Of a stretch of 64,000 bases of DNA, positions 34,814 to 43,726 are shown piece by piece. Origin of the DNA: Verrucomicrobiaceae bacterium. GTDB taxonomy: Bacteria; Verrucomicrobiota; Verrucomicrobiia; Verrucomicrobiales; Verrucomicrobiaceae. Both the position numbers and the translations under genes were made by a program. Below the pieces are notes generated by a model, which did no database searches, was not told the DNA's origin, and saw nothing but the letters and a program-made list of their open reading frames with translations. Position 1 is the stretch's first letter, and each line of letters opens with the position of its first letter. Location: contig CANGYJ010000012.1 of assembly GCA_947458455.1 (NCBI GenBank), positions 82,422 to 146,421 on the forward strand. Direction: 5' to 3'.

Positions 34814-36049
34814 TCAAGCCTGCTCCTTCGGCTTGATCATCAGCACGAGGAAGACCGAGACGATGCAGAGGCTAGCGAAGACGCCAAAGCTCACATTGAG
34901 CGGCACTTTGAGGTCATTCATCTTGCCAAAGCCCCAATCGGCTAAGCCACCGCTGAACATGCTGACGAAGTTCATGATGCCGTAGCCGGTGGCGCGGAGG
35001 TGCGGGCGGGCGATCTGCGAGAGGATGGGCATGTTGTTGATGTCAAATAGGCCCCAGCCGATGCCAAAAAGGATGAGCGAGGCAATCGCCAGACCGAAGG
35101 AGTGCATCGCAGGCGCATTGCCCACACCGAAGAGCGCCGGGATGATGAGGATCATGCCGAGGGCGCTCACCTGGATGCGACCGCGTTGAGTCGATTTCAT
35201 ACGACGATCCGCCAGCCAGCCACCGAGCATCGCCGAACCAATGGCGGCGGCTTGCCAGTAAATCGACGCAGACATGCCTGCGATGCCCTGACTGATGTTG
35301 AACTCCTTTTGCAGAATCGCCGGCATCCAGTCCCGCACCACCCACGCGGCCACAGCGGGCAGCGTGAAATAGAGCACCAGCAGGATGAAGGACGCATTGG
35401 TGAGCAACTCACGCCCAGCGGTGAGCACCGAAGGCCTCGTATCAGCAGTGCTCGCCACACGCGGGGCATCCTTCAACAGGAACAACAACGGCACGGCATA
35501 CAGAATACCGGCGAGACCGGTATAATCAAAAGCCCCGCGCCAGCCAAAGTCCGGCCACTCGTTCACAAAGCCCGCAAAGCCGCCGATCATCACGCCGCAG
35601 TAGATGCCCGTCTGATGCACACCCACCGCCCGCGAGCGAGTGCCGCCGGTGTGATAATCCGCGATTATCGCCAGCGCCGCCGGGATGTAGAAAGCCTCGC
35701 TCACGCCCATCGCCGTGCGTGTCCAGAGCAGCTCATTATAGCTGCCCACCTGCCCGGTGTACCAGGTGATGGCCGACCACACCACGAGGCTGCCGGTGAT
35801 GGTGTATTTGCGACTGAAACGATCCGCAATGTAGCCGCCGATGGGACTGAAGAAGGCGTACACCCATTTGAACTGTCCGAGCATGTAACCCCAATTCGTT
35901 TCGCTGCCGATGCTGGTGATGTCCTGCATCACGCTGACCTTCATCGACGCGATCATCTGCCGGTCGAGGTAGTTCAGCAGCGCCACGGGAAAGAGCAGCG
36001 CGACGACGGTCCACGCGTAGCGGCCGGGGGAGGTTGGATTTTCAGTCAT
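34814..36049 (-). CDS. Major facilitator superfamily transporter
   Basis: A 411-residue protein with about 12 hydrophobic segments, starting at ATG 36049. The first helix YAWTVVALLFPVALLNYLDRQMI is like hexuronate/glucarate (ACS) MFS transporters, and the MFS loop motif is YIADRFSRKYTITGS. Also visible are FYIPAALAIIADYHTGGTRSRAVGVHQTGIYCG and LGGWLADRRMKSTQRGRIQVSALGM. Family knowledge points to organic-anion or sugar-acid uptake, but the substrate is not readable. It follows murC-murB on the same strand by 98 bp. Confidence 0.9.
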   Translation of the reverse strand: MTENPTSPGRYAWTVVALLFPVALLNYLDRQMIASMKVSVMQDITSIGSETNWGYMLGQFKWVYAFFSPIGGYIADRFSRKYTITGSLVVWSAITWYTGQVGSYNELLWTRTAMGVSEAFYIPAALAIIADYHTGGTRSRAVGVHQTGIYCGVMIGGFAGFVNEWPDFGWRGAFDYTGLAGILYAVPLLFLLKDAPRVASTADTRPSVLTAGRELLTNASFILLVLYFTLPAVAAWVVRDWMPAILQKEFNISQGIAGMSASIYWQAAAIGSAMLGGWLADRRMKSTQRGRIQVSALGMILIIPALFGVGNAPAMHSFGLAIASLILFGIGWGLFDINNMPILSQIARPHLRATGYGIMNFVSMFSGGLADWGFGKMNDLKVPLNVSFGVFASLCIVSVFLVLMIKPKEQA

Positions 36050-36147
36050 GAAGCAGCCATCGAAGCGTAATGCGCCGTTTTGGGCAAGATCGAAGCGTGA
36101 TGAAGCCTTGTCGGCGCGATGACGATGCTTGATGCTCGAAGCGCAGA

Positions 36148-38457
36148 TCAAAGCGCCAGCGGCTGGTCTTCGCCGATGACTTTCACTTCGAGTTCGAGCT
36201 GCACGCCACGTTGTTCCTGGGCCTTTTCTTTGATCTTGGCGACGAGGTCGAGCACTTCGCGGGCAGTGGCTTTACCTTCGTTGACGATGAAATTACCATG
36301 CACGGGCGAAACGACGGCTGCTCCGACGCGGGTGCCTTTGAGGCCGAGGTCATCGACGAGTTTGCCGGCTCCGCAGAGTTCGGGATTTTTGAATATGCAG
36401 CCGGCGCTGGCTCCGATGGGCTGGCTGGTGCGGCGTTTGATACGGCTGGCTTCCAAACCGGCGTCGATTTGTTCCTTCGGCGCGGGTTTGCCCTCCAAAA
36501 CGGCTCCGACAATGTAGCGATCCTCAAACTCAGGCACGCTGCGGTAGTGATGCTGGATCTCGGCGAGCGGTTTTTCCTGAATGCTGCCATCGGCAGCGAT
36601 GAAGCGCACGCTGACGACATGGTCGAACATCTCCGCGCCCATGGCACCGGCATTCATGCGCAACGCGCCGCCGAGATTACCGGGAACGCCTTCCATCCAT
36701 TCGAAGCCGCCAATGCCCGCATTGCGGGCGGAGCTGGCGATCTTCTTCAAGCGAGCACCGACGCCGACGATGAGGCGCATGCCTTCGGCCTTCACCTCTT
36801 CAAACTCACCTTTGCTCGGATGCATGACCGCGCCGCGAATGCCGCCGTCTTTGACGAGCAGATTCGAGCCGCGACCAATAACACGAATGGGCACCGAGGT
36901 GGCGCGGAGGTGCTTCACCACTTCGGCGAAGGCCGCGACGGTGTGCGGCTCAATCCAATACTGCGCGGGGCCGCCGATGAGAAAGGTGGTGTGGCGGTTC
37001 ATCGGCTCGTAGAGCCTTGCCGCGCCACCGCCGTTGGCTTCGAGGATGCCGCACAGCTTTTCGAGCACGGGCAGATCGCGGGCGATGCAGCGGCCGACTT
37101 CGTGGACGTTGCCCGCACCGAGCGTTATGAGCAGATCGCCGGGCCGAAGGGCATTGCCGACCTTGTCGCGGGCAATGGGCATCGTCGGCGTGCTGCCGGT
37201 CTTGGTGTGATCGTTTTGCAGCTTCACCTCTTCCAAAATGGTTTCACCACTCACACCGGGCAACGGCTTCTCGCTGGCGGGATACACGTCGGTGACGAAA
37301 AGCTCGTCCACATCGCCGAAACTGGCTCCAAACTCCTTTTTGAGCAATTGCGTACGGCTGAAGCGATGCGGCTGGAAGAGGCAGACGATGCGTTTCGCCT
37401 TCAAACCCTTCGCGGTGGCCAGTGTGGCGGCGATTTCACTCGGGTGATGGCCGTAGTCATCGACAACGGTGAAACGCTCGCCGCTGTGGCGGATCTCAAA
37501 ACGGCGTTTGGCACCGCGAAACGAGCGCAAAGCATGCTGGATGGCCTCAAACGTGACGCCGCATTTCGTAGCGAGAGCGATGGCCGCGAGCGCATTGCTG
37601 ACGTTGTGCTTGCCGGGAATGCCGAGTGTGGCGGTGCCGAGGAGTTGGCCTTTTTGATACACTTCGAACTCCGAGTGATCGGGCCGCATGGTGAGGATGT
37701 TCGCGGAGAAATCATGATCGCGGCTCCAGCCGTAACTGACGCCGTTGGAGCCGGCGCAGACCTCGCTGGCGACGGGGTCTTCGGCACAATAAACCCAATG
37801 ACCGGGCGTCTGACTGAGCACTTGGCGGAAGACAGTCTTAATGGCCTCGATGCCGTCATAGAAGTCGAGATGCTCGGGCTCGATGTTGAGCACGATGGCG
37901 TGCTGCGGGTGGAAATTCACCAGCGTGCCATCGCTCTCATCGCCCTCGGCGACGAAGAGTTCGCCTTCGGGGTCCCAGTGGGCGTTCGAGCCGAGGATCG
38001 GGATTTCCGCGCCGACGTAGTGGCTGGGCTTGAGGCCGCCTTGGCGCAACACATGCGCCGTGAGGGCGGAAGTGGTCGTTTTGCCATGCGTGCCGCAGAC
38101 GACGACGCCTTTTTTGTTCGCCATCACCGCGGCGAGAGCCTCGGCTCGACGCACCAGCGGGATGCCCTGCTTGAAGGCGGCTTCATACGCGATGTTGCCG
38201 GGCTTGATGGCGCTGGAGTAGATGACCATGTCGCACTCCTCGACTTCCTTCTCCGTGTGGCCGTGGAAGAATTGCAGGCCGAGCTTTTGCAGTCGCTCGG
38301 TTTCGAGCGTGGTGGCTTTGTCGGAACCACTGACCTTATGCCCCAGGCCAAGCAGCAGCAGCGCCAGCCCGCTCATGCCGCTACCTGCAACGCCAATGAG
38401 GTCGATGCGCATGGGGTAACGGCTTTCTTTGAGGAGGCTGAGGACGGCGTGAGTCAT
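36148..38457 (-). CDS. murC-murB: Fused UDP-N-acetylmuramate-L-alanine ligase / UDP-N-acetylenolpyruvoylglucosamine reductase (MurC-MurB)
   Basis: A 769-residue bifunctional protein from ATG 38457; an alternative ATG lies at 38412. Residues ~15-480 are MurC: IDLIGVAGSGMSGLALLLLGLGHKVSGSD, the ATP loop VVVCGTHGKTTTSALTAHVL, VDDYGHHPSEIAATL and LITLGAGNVHEVG. Residues ~490-769 are MurB: HTTFLIGGPAQYWIEP, IRVIGRGSNLLVKDGGIRG, FEWMEGVPGNLGGALRMNAGAMG (FAD), QPIGASAGCIFKNP and PVHGNFIVNEGKATAREVL. No frame break separates the halves. The fusion would couple two steps of cytoplasmic peptidoglycan precursor synthesis, with MurB making the UDP-MurNAc that MurC uses. Confidence 0.95.
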   Translation of the reverse strand: MTHAVLSLLKESRYPMRIDLIGVAGSGMSGLALLLLGLGHKVSGSDKATTLETERLQKLGLQFFHGHTEKEVEECDMVIYSSAIKPGNIAYEAAFKQGIPLVRRAEALAAVMANKKGVVVCGTHGKTTTSALTAHVLRQGGLKPSHYVGAEIPILGSNAHWDPEGELFVAEGDESDGTLVNFHPQHAIVLNIEPEHLDFYDGIEAIKTVFRQVLSQTPGHWVYCAEDPVASEVCAGSNGVSYGWSRDHDFSANILTMRPDHSEFEVYQKGQLLGTATLGIPGKHNVSNALAAIALATKCGVTFEAIQHALRSFRGAKRRFEIRHSGERFTVVDDYGHHPSEIAATLATAKGLKAKRIVCLFQPHRFSRTQLLKKEFGASFGDVDELFVTDVYPASEKPLPGVSGETILEEVKLQNDHTKTGSTPTMPIARDKVGNALRPGDLLITLGAGNVHEVGRCIARDLPVLEKLCGILEANGGGAARLYEPMNRHTTFLIGGPAQYWIEPHTVAAFAEVVKHLRATSVPIRVIGRGSNLLVKDGGIRGAVMHPSKGEFEEVKAEGMRLIVGVGARLKKIASSARNAGIGGFEWMEGVPGNLGGALRMNAGAMGAEMFDHVVSVRFIAADGSIQEKPLAEIQHHYRSVPEFEDRYIVGAVLEGKPAPKEQIDAGLEASRIKRRTSQPIGASAGCIFKNPELCGAGKLVDDLGLKGTRVGAAVVSPVHGNFIVNEGKATAREVLDLVAKIKEKAQEQRGVQLELEVKVIGEDQPLAL

Positions 38458-38531
38458 GAACGGAGGGGAAAGGATGAAGATGGTAAAACAAACCGGCGCG
38501 AGGGCAAGGACGCGGAGCACATGAACTCTTC

Positions 38532-38936
38532 TCAATCCCAATCGCCCATTTCCATGATCTCCTGCCGGATTTGCAACTGCTCCTGGTGGTTCATGGCAAG
38601 CACCCAGACGGTTGTGCGTCCGATGGGCGACCGTCCGGCGAAACGTGTGCCCTTGAACTCAAAATGCTGAGTCCAATCGTCTTCGCGTGGATGGAAAAGG
38701 CGTGTGAGCTTGTTGGTATCCGGGTCGATGCCGCCCACGTTCGTACCTTTATGCAAGTTACAGCGAGGGCAGATGAGGGCGAGGTTGGTGAACTCGTCAC
38801 TACCACGATGCTGCCTAGCGATGATGTGGTCGATCTGAAATACGAGCCAGGGGGCGTGAGTGTGCGGCAAGCGGCAGTACTCGCAACGGTCACCCGCACG
38901 TTCACGGACAAGAGCGCGGATATATTCGTCGATCAT
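38532..38936 (-). CDS. HNH endonuclease
   Basis: A 134-residue protein with a compact HNH fold: GDRCEYCRLP (first CxxC), QIDHIIARQHRGSDEFTNLALICPRCN (DH...N...CxxC) and LHKGTNVGGID. This is the McrA-like small HNH class often encoded as a free-standing gene. It overlaps the upstream 87-residue gene by ATGA (38933-38936), so the pair is co-translated. The target is unknown. Confidence 0.9.
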   Translation of the reverse strand: MIDEYIRALVRERAGDRCEYCRLPHTHAPWLVFQIDHIIARQHRGSDEFTNLALICPRCNLHKGTNVGGIDPDTNKLTRLFHPREDDWTQHFEFKGTRFAGRSPIGRTTVWVLAMNHQEQLQIRQEIMEMGDWD

Positions 38937-39196
38937 GCGAGGCCTTGCTGGCGGAGATAGCGGCGCGCCTTGGCCTGCAGGATAGAGATCATGCCTGCGG
39001 CGTTCACCATGGCCTCGTACTCAGATTTTTCTTCCTGGGTGATGGTTCCTTCGCGGTTTTTTTCCGCCAACTCGTCCAGCCGTGCCTGAGCAGCCGTGTC
39101 TGCGCGTGCGTCGGCGAGCGATCTGGCGGATTTTTCGTTCAGCGCTTCCTCGAACGGGAGAAGGAAGCGATCCAGAAGGGCGGCTGAGGCACGCAT
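38933..39196 (-). CDS. Small helical protein coupled to the HNH nuclease
   Basis: An 87-residue protein from ATG 39196. It is almost entirely charged helix (LLDRFLLPFEEALNEKSARSL, EEKSEYEAMVNAAGMISILQAKARRYL). Its stop overlaps the HNH start by 4 nt. No domain recognised. The coupling suggests a functional partner, such as a regulator or antitoxin-like inhibitor of the HNH enzyme, but this is inferred. Confidence 0.6.
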   Translation of the reverse strand: MRASAALLDRFLLPFEEALNEKSARSLADARADTAAQARLDELAEKNREGTITQEEKSEYEAMVNAAGMISILQAKARRYLRQQGLA

Positions 39197-39362
39197 ACGC
39201 CTAGAGTAAATAGAGGCAGATGGATTGGCAAGAGCCCCTTTCGGAAGCAGCATGCAGATCAAGTATCATCCGTACGAATCCTCCTTGGGCGGTCCCAGGA
39301 AGAGATCAAAGCCAGAGATCATCTTCGCCATCATGAGTCGAGTGTGCTTTTGTGCTTGCTGC

Positions 39363-39917
39363 CTACTGTCCAGCCAGCCGCACCGGCGTGAGTTCGGCGG
39401 ATTTGCCGCCGCCATCGACAGTGAGAATGCCTTCTTGAAGGGTGATTTGGAGGTCCATCGCTTTGTCGGCGAGTAGAGCGAGGGTTTTGACCTGCGCGGG
39501 ATCGAGCTGCCAGACGGTGAGGTTGCGCACTTTGGCGATTTTTTCTGCCACAGAGGCCCACCACGCGGCGCTGGTGTTGCTGAAGGTGTAGATGGTGACT
39601 CGCTTCGAGCGGCCGCAGGCTCGCACAAGGCGTTTTTCCTCCGGCTGGCCAAGGTCGATCTCATGCATGCGAAGGCCGGTGAGGTCGTTTTGCACCAGAG
39701 CGGGCTCATCCGGCTCGAACATGTCCTTGCCGAATTCGAGGGAGCCGAGGTCGTTGGTCTCGGGCGTGTTGAGCACCCAGGCGAGGAGGCGGATCATCAT
39801 GCGCTCCTCGGTCTCCGAGGGGTGGCGGGCGATGGTGAGGCTGTGGTCCTGATAGACGTTGCGGTCGAGATCGGAGAAGGAGACGGCGGCTTTGTGGATG
39901 ATCGCTTTGAGGGCCAT
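39363..39917 (-). CDS. yaeQ: YaeQ family protein
   Basis: A 184-residue protein matching YaeQ: MALKAIIHKAAVSFSDLDRNVYQDH, LTIARHPSETEERMMIRLLAWVLN, DMFEPDEPALVQNDLTG and ITLQEGILTVDGGG. Length is normal for the family. Family knowledge: YaeQ has a PD-(D/E)XK-like nuclease fold and an uncertain cellular role. Confidence 0.92.
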   Translation of the reverse strand: MALKAIIHKAAVSFSDLDRNVYQDHSLTIARHPSETEERMMIRLLAWVLNTPETNDLGSLEFGKDMFEPDEPALVQNDLTGLRMHEIDLGQPEEKRLVRACGRSKRVTIYTFSNTSAAWWASVAEKIAKVRNLTVWQLDPAQVKTLALLADKAMDLQITLQEGILTVDGGGKSAELTPVRLAGQ

Positions 39918-40153
39918 GCGGGTAGTTAGCGGCGTGCGGGATGAGGGTCAAGACAAGCGACGATCTCGGTCTCGGCGCATGACCAAGCTTGTCAGCAGTT
40001 AATAATTATCATAAATCAAGCAATGCCTGCCTTTTTGGTCGCTGCAACCGGTCACCCAATGCCCCTCGCCGCCACGAAGACTGAGGCTTTTCGCCACAAC
40101 CTCCTGACGAAAAAAGCCTCGCGCCTGCTGCCCGGCCATCCCAGATTCCCGCC

Positions 40154-41131
40154 ATGTCCCTCGACTACCGTGACTACATGCGTGAGCAGCCTCCCCGGCG
40201 CTCTCCGTCCCCCATCAGCAGGGTGCGGAACCTTTCCGCCTTTGCGTGGATCATGATCGCCCTCGGGATGATGTTTGCGGCGCAGTTTGGCTTCGACACG
40301 CAAGAGATCATTAAGTTGGAAGGCTCGGTGAGCGTGGCAAAACTCGCCGCAGGGAAGTTTTGGACGCTGGTGAGCTACATGTTCGTTCACGGCACCGTGG
40401 GCCACTTCCTGCTGAACGTGCTGATGCTGTGGTTTGTGGGCCGGCAGGTGCAGAATCTTTTCGGAGGACGGCACTTCCTTCAGATTTTCTTCCTCAGCGG
40501 CATCGCCGGAGCAGTGCTGGAGATGGCTGTGAATGGTTTTGTGCATGGCGATACCGTCACGCCTCTCGTGGGAGCTTCCGCCTGCGCCTTCGGCCTGCTC
40601 ATGGCGCTGGCGGTGCTGCTGCCGGACGAGCAAATCACCGTCTTCATCTACTTCATCATTCCCGTGCCCATGCGCTTGTCGACGCTCGCCAAGGTGCTGG
40701 TGGTCATGCAAACCGTTTTTGCCGTCGCCGGGCTGCTTTTGCCCAACTGGCTGCCGGAGGGCCTCAAAATCGCCTACTTCGCCCACCTAGGCGGGGCCTT
40801 TGCAGGCTGGTTTTATGCCAGGGCACTCGGTTATGGCGGACGCCCCATGACCTACCGCAGCCAATGGCAGCCTGAGGCGCAGCTCCACCGCACACCTGCC
40901 ACCGCCCGCGTCGTCGCACGCGGCCGGGTGCAGATGGATTTTGAGGCCCCAGCGGCCTCCAAAAGTGCCCCAACTGCCCCGGCACCCAATGATCTCGAAG
41001 CCGAGGTCAATGACATCCTCGATAAAATCCTCGTCGATGGCATCGGCAGTCTCACAGAAGCTGAAAAGCGCCTCCTGGAGCGTGCCAGCGCCGAAATCCA
41101 ACAGCGTGAGCAAACCGGCTCGCTGCGTTGA
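40154..41131 (+). CDS. Rhomboid family intramembrane serine protease
   Basis: A 325-residue membrane protein with about six transmembrane segments. Rhomboid hallmarks: YMFVHGTVGHFLLNVLMLWFVGRQVQNLFG (HxxxN), the catalytic Ser in VGASACAFGLL (GxSx, ~142) and the catalytic His in AYFAHLGGAFAGW (~211). The soluble C-terminal tail (DLEAEVNDILDKILVDGIGSLTEAEKRLLERA) resembles the region seen on many verrucomicrobial/Bacteroidetes rhomboids. Activity is expected because both catalytic residues are present. The 45-residue membrane gene follows after 24 bp. Confidence 0.9.
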   Translation: MSLDYRDYMREQPPRRSPSPISRVRNLSAFAWIMIALGMMFAAQFGFDTQEIIKLEGSVSVAKLAAGKFWTLVSYMFVHGTVGHFLLNVLMLWFVGRQVQNLFGGRHFLQIFFLSGIAGAVLEMAVNGFVHGDTVTPLVGASACAFGLLMALAVLLPDEQITVFIYFIIPVPMRLSTLAKVLVVMQTVFAVAGLLLPNWLPEGLKIAYFAHLGGAFAGWFYARALGYGGRPMTYRSQWQPEAQLHRTPATARVVARGRVQMDFEAPAASKSAPTAPAPNDLEAEVNDILDKILVDGIGSLTEAEKRLLERASAEIQQREQTGSLR

Positions 41132-41155
41132 AACAGCCGAAAAGCATCCACCACG

Positions 41156-41293
41156 ATGTTTTCCACCCGAGCCCTTGCTCTCGCCCTTTTGATCCTTGTC
41201 GTCGTCGGTAGCGGCCTGATCATCCGCCAGTGCCGCCACGCTCCAGTGCCGACTCCGAAACCTCTTTTGCATCAGGAACTGCCAGACGAGTAG
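41156..41293 (+). CDS. Very small membrane protein (45 aa)
   Basis: Too short for the ORF track. From ATG 41156 it reads MFSTRALALALLILVVVGSG then LIIRQCRHAPVPTPKP and ends LLHQELPDE-TAG. It has one N-terminal hydrophobic helix followed by a Pro-rich polar tail. It lies 24 bp after the rhomboid gene on the same strand and is probably co-transcribed. Its TAG is part of the left arm of the palindromic element 41291-41476. Confidence 0.55.
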   Translation: MFSTRALALALLILVVVGSGLIIRQCRHAPVPTPKPLLHQELPDE

Positions 41294-41476
41294 GCCGGAT
41301 GTGTTCGGCGCATGACGCATCGCAAACTTCACGACTTTCTTCGCCGAACTATCCGGCTCATTTGGGGGGGGGGGCGATCAAATGCCGGTGAGCAAGTGAG
41401 CGCACCCACAGCCGGATAGTTGGGCATCGAGCTCGATGAGAACCACGAGATGGTTCCGCCCAACACATCCGGCCTA
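41291..41476. repeat. Nested palindromic element with an 11-G tract
   Basis: The outer arms TAGGCCGGATGTGTT (41291-41305) and AACACATCCGGCCTA (41462-41476) are perfect 15-bp inverted repeats. Inner arms AACTATCCGGCT (41347-41358) and AGCCGGATAGTT (41410-41421) are perfect over 12 bp. A run of 11 G (41364-41374) sits between the inner arms. It lies between the convergent rhomboid/45-aa genes and ruvB. Most likely a REP/MITE-type element; it may also serve as terminator. Confidence 0.7.
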
Positions 41477-41490
41477 AAAGCTAGCCCCGC

Positions 41491-42495
41491 TCAAAACAGC
41501 TCCGCCTGCGCTCGCGGTGGAGGTGGCAGGCCGATCTTCTTGTAGGCCGCTGGCATCGCCACACGACCTCGCGGCGTGCGTTTGAGATAGCCTTGCATCA
41601 CGAGATAAGGCTCATGCACATCCTCCAACGTACTCGCATCCTCGCCCACGGCCACCGCCACGCTGCCCATGCCCACCGGACCGCCATCAAACTTCCCGAT
41701 GATGGCTTCGAGGATGCGGGTGTCCATATCATCGAGGCCGCTCTCATCAATATCACGCATGCTCAGCGCCGCCTGCGCCACCTCACCCGTGATCACGTTC
41801 TGCGCTTTGACCAGAGCGTAGTCTCGCACCCAGCGGAGAAGGTGATTGGCCACACGCGGTGTGCCGCGTGAACGGCGAGCGATCTCATGAGCGCCGTCTT
41901 TTTCAATCGAGACATCCAGCAGCTTCGAGGAACGCATCAGAATGTGCTCCAACTCTTCTGTCGTGTAGTAATCGAGCCGGTTCGGAATGCCGAAACGGCT
42001 GCGCATCGGCGCAGTGAGCTTGCCGGCCCGCGTCGTCGCTCCCACCAAAGTGAAAGGCGGCAAATCGAGGCGGATCGTGCGGGCCTTGGGTCCTTGGTCG
42101 ATGATGATGTCTAGCCGAAAATCCTCAATCGCGGGATACAAATACTCCTCCACGCTAGGATGTAGCCGGTGGATCTCGTCAATGAAAAGCACGTCCCGAT
42201 CCTGCAGATTGGTAAGGAGGCCCGCGAGATCGCCGGCGCGTTCGATCTGTGGTCCGCTCGTCGTGTGGAGCTTGGAACCAACGGCGCTGGCAATCAAATT
42301 CGCCAGCGTCGTCTTGCCTAGGCCGGGTGGACCACAAAGCAGCACATGATCCAGCGCCTCACCACGAATTTTCGCTGCCTCCACCATCACCAGGATCTGC
42401 TCTTTGACCTTCGTCTGACCATGAAACTCCGAAAAATCCGCCGGGCGGAGGGCCAGATCAAAGGGCGAGTCAGGTTCGTTGAGCGCGGGATTCAC
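41491..42495 (-). CDS. ruvB: Holliday junction branch migration helicase RuvB
   Basis: A 334-residue AAA+ ATPase. Walker A is [16 protein letters not shown] (~54-69), Walker B is [25 protein letters not shown], sensor 1 is [21 protein letters not shown], and the C-terminal winged helix ends at [22 protein letters not shown]. Length is normal. It drives branch migration with RuvA, whose gene is not in the window. Confidence 0.97.
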   Translation of the reverse strand: MNPALNEPDSPFDLALRPADFSEFHGQTKVKEQILVMVEAAKIRGEALDHVLLCGPPGLGKTTLANLIASAVGSKLHTTSGPQIERAGDLAGLLTNLQDRDVLFIDEIHRLHPSVEEYLYPAIEDFRLDIIIDQGPKARTIRLDLPPFTLVGATTRAGKLTAPMRSRFGIPNRLDYYTTEELEHILMRSSKLLDVSIEKDGAHEIARRSRGTPRVANHLLRWVRDYALVKAQNVITGEVAQAALSMRDIDESGLDDMDTRILEAIIGKFDGGPVGMGSVAVAVGEDASTLEDVHEPYLVMQGYLKRTPRGRVAMPAAYKKIGLPPPPRAQAELF

Positions 42496-42736
42496 AGTTC
42501 GTCATGTAGAGCACGCCCCAGGCCCCGTGCAAGACATCCTCAGCGCCCACGCCAAAACCTCGCTGCCTTCCGGCAGCTTAATCATTGGAGGAGGACCACA
42601 ACTGGATGATTCCATGCCCGGCGGCACAGAACAGGACGAACTGCTTATTTTACCTCTATCCAAAAATTTGGTATTTAGGTGAACCTCAAGATCCGTCTTG
42701 TTATTTTGAGCAAAGCAGAAAAAAATGTAGCTGCTT

Positions 42737-43186
42737 ATGAAAGCTAAACTACTCCTCGTCGTCGCGGCACTAGCCGTTTTCTCTACTCCGTTACTTATCA
42801 GTGCAGACGCTCCTAAGAAGGCGCCAGCAAAGAAAACCGAAGCTAAATCGGATCAAGACACCTATCCCTTCTATGGAAAGGTCACCGCCATCACCTCCCG
42901 CACACTCACCATCGTCCGCGGCGAAAACGCGGAGGCTGCTGAAGCTAAGTTCAACCTCAACGCCAGCACCGAGTATGTGAACGGAGACAAACCCGCTACG
43001 TTTGAGGCCGTCAAAGTCGGCTCCTGGGTGGGCGGCAGTGTGAAGAAAGCCACGGGTGAAGGCCATGACAGCGTCTTGAAACTCAACATCGGCGTCAAAC
43101 AGAAGGGCTCCGGCAAGTCGGAGACTCCGGCGAAGAAGAAGGAAGAGACCAAAAAGAAGGAGAGTTCGAAAAAGAAGAGCGAGTAA
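42737..43186 (+). CDS. Secreted Lys-rich protein, unknown function
   Basis: A 149-residue protein with a signal peptide (KLLLVVAALAVFSTPLLISA), a small beta domain (YGKVTAITSRTLTIVRGENAE...TFEAVKVGSWVGGSVKKATG) reminiscent of small OB-like or DUF5666-type domains, and a Lys/Glu/Ser-rich tail. The upstream gap 42496-42736 contains an AAAAATTTGGTATTT stretch and no convincing gene; the ORF 42479..42682 is doubtful. Confidence 0.7.
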   Translation: MKAKLLLVVAALAVFSTPLLISADAPKKAPAKKTEAKSDQDTYPFYGKVTAITSRTLTIVRGENAEAAEAKFNLNASTEYVNGDKPATFEAVKVGSWVGGSVKKATGEGHDSVLKLNIGVKQKGSGKSETPAKKKEETKKKESSKKKSE

Positions 43187-43264
43187 CGCTTCCGATTCCT
43201 CCAGATGGCATGGCGCGGCATGACCAACGGCCCGCCATGCCATCGTTTTTTTCATTCGACAGTC

Positions 43265-43648
43265 ATGGAATCACGCTACCGCCGCAAACGGAAGGCCTCG
43301 GGTGTGATGGCGGTGGAACCGCAGCATGTTCCGTGGTGGTGGCAGGCCCTCGCCTTGCTCGCCCTCATTGCCGCAGGAGCAGGGGTGCTCCAGGAAGCCC
43401 CTGTCCACCACCGTCCCAGCCTTGTCGCAGACTCTCCTACCTGCGTGGACATCAATTTCGGCTCGGCGGCTGAACTCGATTCGTTGCCCCGCATTGGCCC
43501 CGCGCTCGCCAAGGCCATCATGGCGGCACGCCCGTTCTCCAAGCCTGAGGACATCGAACGAGTCAAAGGCATCAGCCCTGCCATGGCAGGCAGATTACGC
43601 CCCTTGATCCAAGCAGCTCACGGGCGACGTGCTGCGGACAGGCGGTGA
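43265..43648 (+). CDS. ComEA-like helix-hairpin-helix protein
   Basis: A 127-residue protein from ATG 43265 with one membrane helix (WWWQALALLALIAAGAGVL) and a C-terminal double HhH: CVDINFGSAAELDSLPRIGPALAKAIMAARPF and EDIERVKGISPAMAGRLRPLI. Family knowledge: ComEA binds double-stranded DNA on the outside during natural transformation, though similar HhH proteins exist in type II secretion neighbourhoods. A DNA-uptake role is inferred. Confidence 0.8.
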   Translation: MESRYRRKRKASGVMAVEPQHVPWWWQALALLALIAAGAGVLQEAPVHHRPSLVADSPTCVDINFGSAAELDSLPRIGPALAKAIMAARPFSKPEDIERVKGISPAMAGRLRPLIQAAHGRRAADRR

Positions 43649-43726
43649 TGTATCCTAGCCTTTCCCGCAAGGCTCGTGAAAACGCGGTGCTGAGGTTTCA
43701 AAAACATCCCCACCCCCCCAAGAGAA

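Noticed and set aside
36211-38670. 819-codon plus-strand ORF
   Set aside because: Antisense of the murC-murB gene; its translation is Ala/Gly/Asp/His-rich shadow sequence without motifs.
40023-40256. 77-codon plus-strand ORF before the rhomboid gene
   Set aside because: Overlaps the real rhomboid start in another frame, with poor codon bias.
42479-42682. 67-codon plus-strand ORF from a TTG
   Set aside because: Protein-like in places, but it starts inside ruvB antisense, lacks a ribosome binding site and has no recognised domain; left out as unsupported.
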